64,000 nucleotides of DNA. It comes from Megamonas hypermegale. Lineage in GTDB: Bacteria > Bacillota > Negativicutes > Selenomonadales > Selenomonadaceae. The notes below the pieces were generated by a model. The model was not told where the DNA came from and ran no database searches. It worked only from the letters and a program-made list of their open reading frames with translations. This document shows, piece by piece, positions 43,665-52,896 of the stretch (positions within the stretch are counted from its first letter, which is position 1; each line of letters starts with the position of its first letter). The DNA lies in contig NZ_LT906446.1 of NCBI RefSeq assembly GCF_900187035.1, forward strand, positions 1,984,001 to 2,048,000. Reading direction: 5' to 3'. Made by a program: the position numbers and the translations under genes.

Positions 43665-44339
43665 ATGCGAATTTTATTGGCAGAAGATGATAAACGTCTA
43701 TCAAAAATGTTAGAATTCTTATTGAAAAAAGAAAATTATATTGTTGATTGTGTATATGATGGACAAGAAGCGTTAGATTATGCTAACTTATCTGATTATG
43801 ATATTGTGATATTGGATTGGATGATGCCAATAAAAGATGGTATTGAAGTCTGTCGTACACTTAGACAGACAAATAAACAGATAGCAATATTAATGCTTAC
43901 TGCTAGAGATACTTTAGATGATAGAATAGAAGGCTTAGATAGTGGTGCTGATGATTATTTAGCAAAGCCCTTTGAATTTCCAGAGCTACTGGCAAGACTT
44001 AGAGCTTTATCACGAAGAATTGATAAGACTTTTTATAGCGATATAATAAAATATAAAGATTTAGAGCTTAATTGTTCTAGTGCAAATTTACGTTATAAGG
44101 ATAAAAAAACTATATTAAGTCCAAGAGAATGTCAAATAATGGAATTATTTGTACGTAATATAGATTGTGTTTTACCGCGTGAGCAAATTATGGATAAAAT
44201 TTGGGGATATGATACGGAAGTAAGTTCAAATACATTAGATGTCACGATAAAGGCTATTCGTCAAAAGCTATCTAAAATAGAAGCGAACGATTGTATTCAT
44301 ACAATACGTGGTATTGGCTATAAATTTAAAATGGATTAA
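43665..44339 (+). CDS. OmpR-family response regulator
   Basis: A 224-aa regulator. The receiver domain (1-about 120) has the acidic pair EDD, the phospho-acceptor Asp in VILDWMMP, Thr in MLTARD and Lys in AKPFEF. The C-terminal winged helix has LSPRECQIMELF and SSNTLDVTIKAIRQKL ... IRGIGYKF. It is encoded 12 bp before its sensor kinase. The 21-bp repeats upstream are likely its own binding sites. Target process unknown; the divergent porin gene is a candidate. Confidence 0.94.
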   Translation: MRILLAEDDKRLSKMLEFLLKKENYIVDCVYDGQEALDYANLSDYDIVILDWMMPIKDGIEVCRTLRQTNKQIAILMLTARDTLDDRIEGLDSGADDYLAKPFEFPELLARLRALSRRIDKTFYSDIIKYKDLELNCSSANLRYKDKKTILSPRECQIMELFVRNIDCVLPREQIMDKIWGYDTEVSSNTLDVTIKAIRQKLSKIEANDCIHTIRGIGYKFKMD

Positions 44340-44351
44340 CGGATTGAATTT

Positions 44352-45638
44352 ATGTTTTTAGAATTTAAACAAAAAATAGTTAAAGATTATACTTTTTTTA
44401 CTAGTATATTGCTTATGGCGATATCTCTTTCAATTTATGTAACGAGTTTTTATATGTCGTACAAAGAGCAACTTTCTCATATAGAAATGTTGGCAATAGA
44501 AGAAAGTGAAGATTTATTTTATAAATTAAATGATAATGGATTGAAAAATTTATCTATTAAAGAAGAACTCACTACTGAAGATGAAGGTTATTTTGCTAGA
44601 ATTTTTGTGTATGGTTTCGATATTAGACATGATGTGGTATTTGAACACAATACACTAGAGTGGAGCAAAAGTTTTATGGAAAAAGCGATTTCACAAGATT
44701 TATTAGAATATGATAAAGTGTATTTTAAATTTGAATTAGTAGATAATCGCCATTTGAAATTATTTACGACAATGAGGTATCCTTTGATAGAGCAACAAAA
44801 ATTTTTAGGTGAAGTTTATGTCGGTATTGAAGCAACACATTGGGCACGTGAGCAGGTACGTATTTTTTGTTATTTAATATTATTTAATTTATTGGCAAGA
44901 TTTTTTATTCGTTATGTTGCTTATAGAATGGCAAACAAGGCTATGGAACCTGTTGTACAATCGTTTGAGCAACAAAAGCAATTTGTGGCAAATGCATCAC
45001 ATGAGCTTAGAACACCGCTTAGCATCATAATTTCAGGACTTGAAGTCTTAAAATTAGATGATGATAATAAATTATCGCCATTTTCACGGGATGTGATGGG
45101 GGATATTAATGATGAAGCTTTGCGGATGAAAAAATTGATAGATAATTTGCTTATAACGGCAAGAAATGATAATAAAACGCTAAAAGTAAACAAAAATTTA
45201 TTTTCATTAAATGATGTATTGACTAAATTATACAATAAATTTTTCTTATTAGCTGATAGGAAAAATATTAAAATCAATTTAAATTTGATAGATGATATTT
45301 CTATTTATGCGGATAAATTGCATATTGAACAAATATTAGCTATTTTGATTGATAACGCTATTAAATACACAGCGGAGAATGGAAGAATTAATATTAAAGT
45401 ACAAAAGCAAAAACAAGAAGTTATAATATCTGTTATAGATAACGGAAAAGGAATTTCTAAAGAAGATTTACCACATATTTTTGAGCGTTTTTATCGAGCT
45501 GAGAAATCTCATACAGATTACGGCAATGGATTGGGTTTATCCATAGCTAAAATATTGGCAGAAAAAAATAATGGAAAAATTACAGTTGAAAGTGAAGAAA
45601 CTGTCGGTTCTTGTTTTAATTTGATTTTAAAGATATAA
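44352..45638 (+). CDS. Membrane sensor histidine kinase
   Basis: A 428-aa kinase with two membrane segments (about 14-36 and 170-195) flanking an extracytoplasmic sensor domain. It has a HisKA domain with NASHELRTPLSII (phospho-His) and a HATPase domain with the N box (LIDNAIKYT), G1 (IDNGKGI), F (IFERFYR) and G2 (GNGLGLSIAK) motifs. Forms a two-component system with the preceding regulator. Followed by a terminator. The signal is unknown. Confidence 0.94.
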   Translation: MFLEFKQKIVKDYTFFTSILLMAISLSIYVTSFYMSYKEQLSHIEMLAIEESEDLFYKLNDNGLKNLSIKEELTTEDEGYFARIFVYGFDIRHDVVFEHNTLEWSKSFMEKAISQDLLEYDKVYFKFELVDNRHLKLFTTMRYPLIEQQKFLGEVYVGIEATHWAREQVRIFCYLILFNLLARFFIRYVAYRMANKAMEPVVQSFEQQKQFVANASHELRTPLSIIISGLEVLKLDDDNKLSPFSRDVMGDINDEALRMKKLIDNLLITARNDNKTLKVNKNLFSLNDVLTKLYNKFFLLADRKNIKINLNLIDDISIYADKLHIEQILAILIDNAIKYTAENGRINIKVQKQKQEVIISVIDNGKGISKEDLPHIFERFYRAEKSHTDYGNGLGLSIAKILAEKNNGKITVESEETVGSCFNLILKI

Positions 45639-45640
45639 AA

Positions 45641-45686
45641 TAAAAGGCACTATTTATAAATTTAAATATAAATAGTGCCTTTTTTA
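45641..45686. terminator. Bidirectional intrinsic terminator
   Basis: AAAAGGCACTATTTATA / TATAAATAGTGCCTTTT with Ts on both strands, between convergent genes. Confidence 0.9.
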
Positions 45687-45689
45687 TAT

Positions 45690-46433
45690 TTAGTTTTTTA
45701 TTTTTTTTAGAATGTGATTACAGAGGATAAACAATATAATCATATAAAAAATCAATACCCCTATAGATGAAATTGACGGAGATTGTCCATGTGTTATGGA
45801 ACGGAGTAGGGTGCTCGTATGGGTTAGGGGTAAACATTCAATAAAATATTGCAAGAGTGCAGGGAGTTTATCAGTATTAAAAAATGTACCGCAAAGAAAA
45901 GACATAGGAAGTAAAATATACGTATTAAATCGAGACATATCTTCAAATGTCTGTACGGTCATTGCAGCATAAAAACCAATTTGAGCAAAAATTATACAAT
46001 TTATAATTAATACTATTAAAAATAAAGGTGTAATAGTAAGTTTTGCCCCAAATAGGTAAGCTAAAATGATGATTATAGCGGAAGATATCATACCGCGCAA
46101 GACAGCAGCTAAAACTTTGCCTGCTACAAAAGCAAGGGGTTTTATAGGCGCAATAAAATATTCTTCGAGTGATTTATGATAAACTTTTTCAGCATGAACA
46201 GGGGTTAAACTATTAAAAGCGATATTCATTGAATTTAGTGCTAAAATACCTGGTACGAGAAAATCAAGATATGAACCCCCTGTACTAGTATTTATAGCAC
46301 GACCGAGCCCCCATCCAAAGGCTACCATATATAAAATAGGTGCTACCATACGGCTTAAGATGAATTTTATCATGCGATGTTTTAAAACAACCCAATCACG
46401 CCAAAAAACAGTCCAAATATCGTATAACATCAA
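45690..46433 (-). CDS. ABC-2 type transporter permease
   Basis: A 247-aa protein with six membrane segments in the ABC-2 (DrrB/NodJ-like) arrangement, including DFLVPGILALNSMNIAFNS and FLCGTFFNTDKLP. It pairs with the overlapping ATPase gene (4 bp). Substrate unknown. It is the last gene of the cobalamin-riboswitch operon, which otherwise encodes import and tetrapyrrole enzymes. Confidence 0.88.
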   Translation of the reverse strand: MMLYDIWTVFWRDWVVLKHRMIKFILSRMVAPILYMVAFGWGLGRAINTSTGGSYLDFLVPGILALNSMNIAFNSLTPVHAEKVYHKSLEEYFIAPIKPLAFVAGKVLAAVLRGMISSAIIIILAYLFGAKLTITPLFLIVLIINCIIFAQIGFYAAMTVQTFEDMSRFNTYILLPMSFLCGTFFNTDKLPALLQYFIECLPLTHTSTLLRSITHGQSPSISSIGVLIFYMIILFILCNHILKKIKN

Positions 46434-47293
46434 TTAACCGTCCTTCCTGTCAGTTCGACGAAGACATCTTCTAAATTACTATGGCGAATAGTGGTACTCG
46501 TATCAAGTGTAGAAGCGAATTGTGCGCATTCTTGGCGAGAATTAAAAAATTTATATTCACGGCTATTTTCTCCATCCCACTCAACGACGTATTTACCGAG
46601 TTGATGACAAAGTTCAGTAGGGGTGTCAAGTTTGATTAATTTTCCTTTATTTAAAATGGCAACACGATTACATAAATTTTCAGCTTCTTCAATATAATGG
46701 GTGGTTAAAACGACAGTCACCCCATCTTTGGGGAGACGGCGAATTAAATCCCATATACGGCGGCGAACTTGTGGGTCTAATGCGACGGTCGGTTCATCTA
46801 AAAATAAAATTTTAGGATTGTGCATTAAAGCTCTAACGATGAGCAAACGGCGCTTCATACCGCCAGATAATTTTTTTACGCTATCATTTATTCTATCTTG
46901 TAATTCTACATATTCAAGCAATTCATTGATGCGCTTATGGCGTTGTTTTGTCGGCATATGGTGCAATCTTCCGTGAAGTTCCATATTTTCCCATACTGTT
47001 AAATCTTGGTCAAAATTTATGTGTTGAGGAACAACACCAATGTATTTTTTTATTTCCTGTTCATAGGAGAAGATATCTTTATTATCGTATAATATCTTTC
47101 CACTAGTAGGTTTAGTTAACATGGTAAGCATACGAATAGTAGTTGTTTTGCCAGCACCATTTGGCCCTAAGAGGCCGAAGATTTCTCCACTATTGATGTT
47201 TAAATTGAGATTATCCACTGCTGTTTTTAAAAGTATTTTTCCATCTTTGTTTTTAGTAGGAAATTTTTTTACTAAAGAATTAATAGTTAGCAT
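46430..47293 (-). CDS. ABC-2 type transporter ATP-binding protein
   Basis: A 287-aa ATPase of the DrrA/NodI type: Walker A GPNGAGKTT, Q-loop VVPQHINFD, signature KLSGGMKRRL, Walker B LFLDEPT and H-loop TTHYIEEA. A C-terminal tail typical of exporters follows (LEDVFVELTGR). Co-encoded with the ABC-2 permease; 13 bp after the importer ATPase gene. Confidence 0.92.
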   Translation of the reverse strand: MLTINSLVKKFPTKNKDGKILLKTAVDNLNLNINSGEIFGLLGPNGAGKTTTIRMLTMLTKPTSGKILYDNKDIFSYEQEIKKYIGVVPQHINFDQDLTVWENMELHGRLHHMPTKQRHKRINELLEYVELQDRINDSVKKLSGGMKRRLLIVRALMHNPKILFLDEPTVALDPQVRRRIWDLIRRLPKDGVTVVLTTHYIEEAENLCNRVAILNKGKLIKLDTPTELCHQLGKYVVEWDGENSREYKFFNSRQECAQFASTLDTSTTIRHSNLEDVFVELTGRTVN

Positions 47294-47306
47294 ATATTCA
47301 CCTTGT

Positions 47307-48092
47307 TTATTTTGTTAGTGCTACTGGAAAAATTATCTTATCTTGCGGGTTTTGACAATTTTGGTAAATATCGGCTTTTACACCGAATACGTTAGCAAGA
47401 TTATCGGGATTTAATGTGTTTTGAGGGCTACCTTGAGCAAAGACTTGTTTATCTTTGATGATGACAATATCATCGGCATACATTCGAGCATGGTTGATGT
47501 CGTGTAATACCATTATTATAGTCATATTTTCTTTTTTATTTAGTTCTGTTACAATCTGCATTACTTCTAATTGATGAGCGATATCAAGATATGTTGTCGG
47601 TTCATCTAAAAGTAATATCTGTGGTTGTTGAGCAAGTGCCATAGCTATCCAAGTGCGTTGTCGTTCTCCACCAGAAAGTGTTGAAACGAGGCGGGATGCA
47701 AATTTATCTACTTTAGTTTTAGCCATAGCATTTTCAATGATGTCTTTATCGTTTTGATTGTCAGAGCTTTTAAATAAAGAGCGATAAGGAAATCTACCAT
47801 AGGAAACGAGTTCTTTTACTGTTAAATCATTCGGTGTAGTAGCTCCTTGAGGCAGTATTGCCATCTTTTTAGCGATTTTTTTTCGCGACCAATTTTTGAT
47901 ATTTTGGCTATCTAAGAATATATCACCTTTGTAATTTCGTGATAAACCAGAAATAGCTTTTAAAAGTGTTGATTTACCGCAACCATTTGGCCCAATGATA
48001 GCAGTGCGCTTTCCTGGTTTAAAATCGAGGTTGATATCATTTAAAATGATTTTATTGTTTATTTTGATAGTTAAACCACGTGTCGATAGCAT
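47307..48092 (-). CDS. FecE/BtuD-type ABC transporter ATP-binding protein
   Basis: A 261-aa importer ATPase with GPNGCGKSTLLKAISG (Walker A), the LPQG Q-loop, LSGGERQRTWIAMALAQ (signature), LLLDEPTTYLD (Walker B) and VLHDINHA (H-loop). These are the marks of iron-siderophore, haem and cobalamin importers. It lies one base after the permease stop. In this operon cobalamin or another tetrapyrrole/metal chelate is the best guess. Confidence 0.92.
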   Translation of the reverse strand: MLSTRGLTIKINNKIILNDINLDFKPGKRTAIIGPNGCGKSTLLKAISGLSRNYKGDIFLDSQNIKNWSRKKIAKKMAILPQGATTPNDLTVKELVSYGRFPYRSLFKSSDNQNDKDIIENAMAKTKVDKFASRLVSTLSGGERQRTWIAMALAQQPQILLLDEPTTYLDIAHQLEVMQIVTELNKKENMTIIMVLHDINHARMYADDIVIIKDKQVFAQGSPQNTLNPDNLANVFGVKADIYQNCQNPQDKIIFPVALTK

Positions 48093-48093
48093 A

Positions 48094-49113
48094 TTAAAGC
48101 TCCTTTCTTAATAGGAACAAAAAGAATGGCGCTCCAAGTATAGCCATAAAAATTCCGACTGGTAGTTCCATTGGCGCAAAAGCCACGCGTGAGAAAGTAT
48201 CGCTATAAGTTACGACAGCTATTCCGAGTAGCGCTGAAGCTGGTATTAAAAAACGGTAATCTGAACCGATTATAAGGCGAGCTGTATGAGGTACTATGAG
48301 GCCGACAAAACCGAGTAGTCCAGCCACTGAAACAGCACTTGCTGCGAGCAGTGCCCCTATTGCTGTCAAAATGATGCGAGTAGCTTCTATATTTACACCG
48401 AGACCTTTAGCTATATCATCGCCTAATTGTAATATGTTTAAATGGCGTGAGCCAATCATGGCTAATATAAAGCCAATGATGGCATATGGTAAAATGATTT
48501 CTACATGTGGCCAAGAGCGTGCGGAAAGACCGCCGACCATCCACATCAGTGCACCATGAACTCTATCACTGTACAATACGAGTATAGCTGATATACCTGC
48601 ACCTAAAAATGCAGAAACTGCGACACCTGCTAAAATTATGCGCAATGGACGAATGCCGTTTTTCCAAGCAAGGGCATAGATGCAAACAGCAGCAAACATA
48701 GCACCAACAAAAGCTATTGGTGTGATTAAATATTCCATATTGGGAAATAATACGATTACTAATATACCGGTAAGCCCTGCACCGGAGGAGATACCGATAA
48801 TATGTGGGTCTGCAAGCGGATTTTTCATTACCGCCTGTAAGATAGCACCAGAAATGGCTAAATTCATACCAACGAGTGCTGCTACAATTGTGCGAGGCAG
48901 GCGAATGTTCATCAATATTTGTTGATGAGAACCAACTGCACCGGTTGATACATTTTGCCATAATTCATCAAAAGGTATAGCAACTGCGCCGTTCATGATA
49001 CTGCATAAAAAGCCTGTAAAAGCCAAAATGGCGAATACTGCTAGCATTAGTATTCGCCATTTATCAATTGCTATGCCCAATTTTGTATTTTCATTAATTG
49101 ATTTATTTTGCAT
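48094..49113 (-). CDS. FecCD/BtuC family ABC transporter permease
   Basis: A 339-aa protein with about ten membrane segments and FecCD signatures: IRLPRTIVAALVGMNLAISGAILQ, NPLADPHIIGISSGAGL, GFVGLIVPHTARLIIGSDYR, PMELPVGIFMAILGAPFFLFLL. It forms the channel of the B12/siderophore-type importer with the adjacent ATPase and binding protein. GGTGG lies 8 nt before the ATG. Confidence 0.93.
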   Translation of the reverse strand: MQNKSINENTKLGIAIDKWRILMLAVFAILAFTGFLCSIMNGAVAIPFDELWQNVSTGAVGSHQQILMNIRLPRTIVAALVGMNLAISGAILQAVMKNPLADPHIIGISSGAGLTGILVIVLFPNMEYLITPIAFVGAMFAAVCIYALAWKNGIRPLRIILAGVAVSAFLGAGISAILVLYSDRVHGALMWMVGGLSARSWPHVEIILPYAIIGFILAMIGSRHLNILQLGDDIAKGLGVNIEATRIILTAIGALLAASAVSVAGLLGFVGLIVPHTARLIIGSDYRFLIPASALLGIAVVTYSDTFSRVAFAPMELPVGIFMAILGAPFFLFLLRKEL

Positions 49114-49127
49114 AGTCTAATCCACCA

Positions 49128-50084
49128 TTAATTGAATTTATCCGGATAAGCCAGTTTTGCCATAGTTTCTACAGCTTCTGGATAATGAATACCAGGGCTT
49201 AACAAAAACATCTCTTGAGGTAAGAAATAAACTTTATTCGTTTGTACAGCTGGAAGTGTTTGCCAAGCTGGATTGTTCTCTACATTTTTCAGCATAGCTT
49301 CTTTAATCGTTTCCATTTTCCCCATACTTGTTACAAATATTATTTCTGGATTTTTTTCTACGAGTGTTTCTAAGCTGTATGGTGCTGCTGTAGGATTGCT
49401 TTCAAGTGGTGTTATGCCATCTGCGATATTTGTGAAGCCTAAGATTTTGGCAACAGAACCAGCAATACTATTTTCTAATTGTACTGTAACATTTTGTGAT
49501 GTACTGTGTAAAATAGCGATGCGCTTATTTTCTTGCGGAATTTTCGCTTTTATAGCAGCGATTTTACTGTCCATATCATTTATGAGTTTTTGAGCTTTAT
49601 CAGTATTGCCTGTAATTTGACCTAAGATATCGACTGTATGTTGAACTTGTTCGTAAGTGCGCATATCAAGTACGATTACAGGAATGTTATTATCTTCAAA
49701 AGTCGATACAAATTTGTCATTCATGCCTTTATAGGCAATTACTAAATCAGGTTGTTGTTCGATAACTTTTTCTAAATTGATATTGTAGACATTGCCGACT
49801 TCAGGTAAATCTTTATCTTCATCTGGAATGCCTGTTTTTGCAGATACTCTGGCAATAATTTTGCCGTCTACAGCATGAAGTGGTTCCAAAAATGAAGCAG
49901 ACAGCGGAAGAATTCTTTCAGGTTTTTTATTTAACGTTACGACTCTGTCAGCAGCATCTGTAATAGTTAAATAACTATCAGTATTTTGTGCTGTTTGTTC
50001 ATTTTGATTGCCACAGCCTGTGAATATAAAACAAATGCTAATGATGAGCAAAAGACATGCCAGAGATATTTTTATATTTCTCAT
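49128..50084 (-). CDS. Periplasmic binding lipoprotein of a FecCD-type importer (BtuF/FepB-like)
   Basis: A 318-aa class III substrate-binding protein with lipobox FTGC (Cys about residue 24) and the helical-backbone fold (ERILPLSASFLEPLHAV, PEVGNVYNINLEKVIEQQPDLVIAYKG, NPEIIFVTSMG). Ligand could be cobalamin, a corrinoid or a ferric siderophore. No clear ribosome site precedes the ATG. A short hairpin with AAAAGCGTTT/AAACGCTTTT arms (50095-50117) spans the end of cbiL just upstream and may tune expression. Confidence 0.88.
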   Translation of the reverse strand: MRNIKISLACLLLIISICFIFTGCGNQNEQTAQNTDSYLTITDAADRVVTLNKKPERILPLSASFLEPLHAVDGKIIARVSAKTGIPDEDKDLPEVGNVYNINLEKVIEQQPDLVIAYKGMNDKFVSTFEDNNIPVIVLDMRTYEQVQHTVDILGQITGNTDKAQKLINDMDSKIAAIKAKIPQENKRIAILHSTSQNVTVQLENSIAGSVAKILGFTNIADGITPLESNPTAAPYSLETLVEKNPEIIFVTSMGKMETIKEAMLKNVENNPAWQTLPAVQTNKVYFLPQEMFLLSPGIHYPEAVETMAKLAYPDKFN

Positions 50085-50105
50085 AACGTCTATTAAAAGC
50101 GTTTA

Positions 50106-50813
50106 TTAAACGCTTTTGCTCCTTCTAGTCAAGATTGTAGATAAATAATTGAGTTTTTTATCTTTTTGAGCTGGTAAATCAGTGATTACTTCTTCATCTG
50201 GTAAACCGCAACGGCTTACGAGAACAGCATTTTCAATCATATCATTATCTGTTAACGCATCTACGATTTCAGGATAATTTTTGTAGACTTTCATCATTAC
50301 AACATTGTTTGATACAGCAAGTGCTTTATCGATAGTTTCTTTATCTGCTGTTGCTGGAATAACGCTGATAATATCATTTCCTTCAACGAGTGGATAACCG
50401 AGTTTACTTCCAATAGCACAAAATGCTGGAACACCTGGAATTGTTTCAATATTGATGTCTTTTTCTTTAGCTAAAAGGCGATAAACATAGATGTATGTGC
50501 TATAAAACATTGGGTCGCCTAAAGTTAAGAATACGACATTTTTACCAGCTTGCAGTAATGCAAGGATTTCTTCTTTATTTTTTTGCCAAGCATCAGTCGT
50601 TTCAAAATTAACGACCATAGGGAATACCTGGTAAACTATTTCAATATCTTTTTTTAAATATGGTTTTGCAATGCTAAGTGCTACGCTACCATCTTTTTTT
50701 TCTGTTTTTGGGGCGATTAAAACATCAGCTTTTTCAATAGCTTTAATCGCTTTCATTGTTAATAATTCTGGGTCTCCAGGTCCTACTCCAATACCATAAA
50801 AAGTTCCTGCCAT
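50106..50813 (-). CDS. cbiL: Precorrin-2/cobalt-factor II C20-methyltransferase
   Basis: A 235-aa tetrapyrrole methylase with TFYGIGVGPGDPELLTMKA (SAM-binding glycine loop), FLTLGDPMFYSTYIY, and the GVPAFCAIGSKLGYPLVEG block. It adds the C20 methyl group in corrin ring synthesis. Together with CbiK upstream this suggests the anaerobic (early cobalt) route, although the rest of the cobalamin pathway is not here. AGGAGG lies before the ATG, after a leaky terminator-like hairpin. Confidence 0.92.
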   Translation of the reverse strand: MAGTFYGIGVGPGDPELLTMKAIKAIEKADVLIAPKTEKKDGSVALSIAKPYLKKDIEIVYQVFPMVVNFETTDAWQKNKEEILALLQAGKNVVFLTLGDPMFYSTYIYVYRLLAKEKDINIETIPGVPAFCAIGSKLGYPLVEGNDIISVIPATADKETIDKALAVSNNVVMMKVYKNYPEIVDALTDNDMIENAVLVSRCGLPDEEVITDLPAQKDKKLNYLSTILTRRSKSV

Positions 50814-50830
50814 AAAAAATCCTCCTGTAC

Positions 50831-50870
50831 AAAAAGGTATGTAGCGGAAAAATCTACTACATACCTTATT
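50831..50870 (-). terminator. Terminator-like hairpin between cbiK and cbiL
   Basis: AAGGTATGTAG (50834-50844) / CTACATACCTT (50857-50867), 11-bp stem, followed on the minus strand by five Ts and then the cbiL ribosome site. It probably lowers expression of the genes after cbiK. Confidence 0.7.
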
Positions 50871-50938
50871 TTTTTACTTGTTTTAGATACGTTATTTATT
50901 TTACACTTGCAAAATAGAACGCGTCAAGCTTAGTAATA

Positions 50939-51940
50939 TTATTCAGCTTCAAGAGCATTCCAAGATTCATTAGCTCTATCTACAAATAATTGGCGAATAT
51001 TTGCATTTTCACCTAAGCCGTGAATATATGTTGTTACATTGAAACCTTCTGCCTGTAATATTGATTTATGTGAGTCAGGTTCATCGCCTGCCATATCGTT
51101 GTTAGCATGGTCGCCTGCTACCATCATTAATGGCATTATAGTTACGTTTTTAATTTTTTGTGCTTTTAATTTAGGGATAATGTCTTCAAGATTTGGTTTA
51201 CCTTCAACAGTGTAAATCATTACTTTTCCACCGTAAAGAGCATCTAAACGGTCTTGCATTACAGCGTAATAAGCATTGGCAGGGTCTGGTGTGCCATGAG
51301 CCATGATAAGCACAGCATCATCTTTGCCGAGTTTTGGCATTTGACTGCCGAGAGCTTTCATAGTGTCTTCTACGTCATCTCGTTGGTTTTCTTGTCCCAT
51401 CCAATACATTAAAGGTGTACCGATTGTCATTTTCTTGAATTGATTTTTATAAATGTCATAAACGGCTGTTTTATAATTGTATTCCATGCCAGGAATTATA
51501 TCCAAAGATGTAAGGGCTACGCGAGTATAACCTTCTGCTTTTAATTGAGCTAAAGCTTCTTCTGGTGTAGGAATAGTGATGCCTTCTTTGGCTTTTATGC
51601 GGTCAATGATGATATGGGAAGTAAAAGCAAGCACTACTTTTGTATCAGGGTGAGCTGCTTGAATTTGTTTTACAGTAGCTTCGATTGTTTTTGCACGTGT
51701 TTCTGGGTAAGTAGTTCCAAAGCTCATAACTAAGATAGCATCTTTGTTTGGAGCTTTTTGTAAATCCGCATCAGTTGTATTATAAGTACGAACACCTATT
51801 TGAGATGCTTGTAAAAGTGCAGGTGTAGCATCTTTTACTTCAGTATTGAGGCTGTAAGCTGCAAATGATGTGGTGCAAAAGCCTGTAAGTGCCATACAAG
51901 CCATAGATGCAATTAACATTCTTTTCCATTTTGATTTCAT
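50939..51940 (-). CDS. cbiK: Sirohydrochlorin cobaltochelatase CbiK with signal peptide
   Basis: A 333-aa class II chelatase: VMSFGTTYPETRAKTI, MAHGTPDPANAYY (metal-binding His) and MMVAGDHANNDMAG (second His region). It inserts cobalt, or iron, into sirohydrochlorin. Unlike the cytoplasmic enzyme it begins with a clear signal peptide (hydrophobic residues about 8-25, SFAA cleavage), like the periplasmic CbiK(P) of Desulfovibrio. It is the first gene after the cobalamin riboswitch. An exported chelatase next to an importer suggests a role in tetrapyrrole or metal handling in the periplasm. Confidence 0.92.
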   Translation of the reverse strand: MKSKWKRMLIASMACMALTGFCTTSFAAYSLNTEVKDATPALLQASQIGVRTYNTTDADLQKAPNKDAILVMSFGTTYPETRAKTIEATVKQIQAAHPDTKVVLAFTSHIIIDRIKAKEGITIPTPEEALAQLKAEGYTRVALTSLDIIPGMEYNYKTAVYDIYKNQFKKMTIGTPLMYWMGQENQRDDVEDTMKALGSQMPKLGKDDAVLIMAHGTPDPANAYYAVMQDRLDALYGGKVMIYTVEGKPNLEDIIPKLKAQKIKNVTIMPLMMVAGDHANNDMAGDEPDSHKSILQAEGFNVTTYIHGLGENANIRQLFVDRANESWNALEAE

Positions 51941-52114
51941 ATTATCGTTCCTTTCTCTTTGTACAAACTAAAACTTAAAGTTGTCTATTAAAATTAATTG
52001 TGTTGTTGAGTGAGTGAGTGTTGATAGAAAGATTTTATTAATTTTAATAATGACAAACGATAAGTTTTCAAATGAGTTATCACGATAATACCTGCTTTAG
52101 TCTTTTTAGGTTAA

Positions 52115-52395
52115 AAGTTCAAAAAAAAAGAACCTTCTGCGCGCTAAAAGGTTCTTTGGATTGCTTAATAAAGCTTCAAATCTCCTACCTATCTCTCGCA
52201 GGTCATAACGGTGATTGACAAACAGGCAGTTCTTCTGACTCAAGTTCATAGCGTCTTCAAGCCTTCCCAGGATATAAAAAATATCCCAGTGACGTAATTT
52301 TGAAGTTGCTCCCTTCTACAGCGGCGGGACCGTAGCAGCTTATACTGCTTTCTCTATTAAGTCCAATAATGGACACCTGTTCCACTCAATATTAA
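52115..52395 (-). ncRNA. Cobalamin riboswitch with terminator
   Basis: On the minus strand the conserved core is visible in order: the AACAGGTG...P2/P3 region, GCTACGGTCCCGCCGCTGTAGAAGGGAGC, CACTGGGAT ... TCCTGGGAAGGC, and the B12 box AGTCAGAAGAACTGCC (52240..52225). It ends in an intrinsic terminator (AAAGAACCTT / AAGGTTCTTT followed by nine Ts, 52157..52121). The remaining 160 bp to cbiK show only short GAGT repeats. Known behaviour: cobalamin binding turns the downstream operon off. Confidence 0.93.
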
Positions 52396-52476
52396 ATTAT
52401 AAATTAAACTAATTGTATAATTAATTTAATCTCTTTTTTTACAATACCATTGTTATTCATATTTTGTCAAGGTATT

Positions 52477-52896
52477 TTACTGTTGGGAAACGTTTATGGT
52501 ATCAGTGGCAAGTCCAAATTTTGTAATTCCTGCTCCTTTTAATTTATCTAAAAGTGCCATTATTTTTCCATAATCAATACTTTCATCAGCGCGAATGACA
52601 ACTGCAAAATCAGGATTTTGACTGTATTGTACCTTGGCATTTTGAATTAGAGTTTCTTCATCAATGGGTTTATCTTCTAAGTACAAAGAGCCATCAGCTT
52701 TCATGGTAACGAGATAATTGACATTTGTCTGTGTTTGGGCATTAGCCACCTTAGGCATATTTACAGGGATTGTTTTTAAATCCACCATATATAAAGTGCT
52801 GAGCATGAAAAATACGAGTAAGAAGAACATGATATCAATCATTGGGATAATCATGACTTCTGGTTTGCGGAAAGAACGTCTGTTGCGAAGGCGCAT
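52477..52896 (-). CDS. exbD: Biopolymer transport protein ExbD
   Basis: A 139-aa protein with one N-terminal membrane segment carrying the essential Asp (MIPMIDIMFFLLVFFML) and a periplasmic domain (VIRADESIDYGKIMALLDKLKGAGITKFGLAT). Works with ExbB to harness proton motive force for TonB. Start overlaps the exbB stop by one base (TAATG). The cobalamin riboswitch begins about 80 bp downstream, so the two operons are separate. Confidence 0.94.
   Translation of the reverse strand: MRLRNRRSFRKPEVMIIPMIDIMFFLLVFFMLSTLYMVDLKTIPVNMPKVANAQTQTNVNYLVTMKADGSLYLEDKPIDEETLIQNAKVQYSQNPDFAVVIRADESIDYGKIMALLDKLKGAGITKFGLATDTINVSQQ

Noticed and set aside
43498-43704. 68-codon minus-strand frame over the 21-bp repeats
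   Set aside because: Product simply translates the repeats and AT-rich promoter; no ribosome site.
48566-48961. 131-codon minus-strand frame inside the FecCD permease gene
   Set aside because: Out-of-frame shadow with Cys/Ser/Arg-rich composition.
51995-52020. GAGTGAGTGAGTG micro-repeat after the cobalamin riboswitch
   Set aside because: Short simple-sequence run with no structural or positional support for a function.
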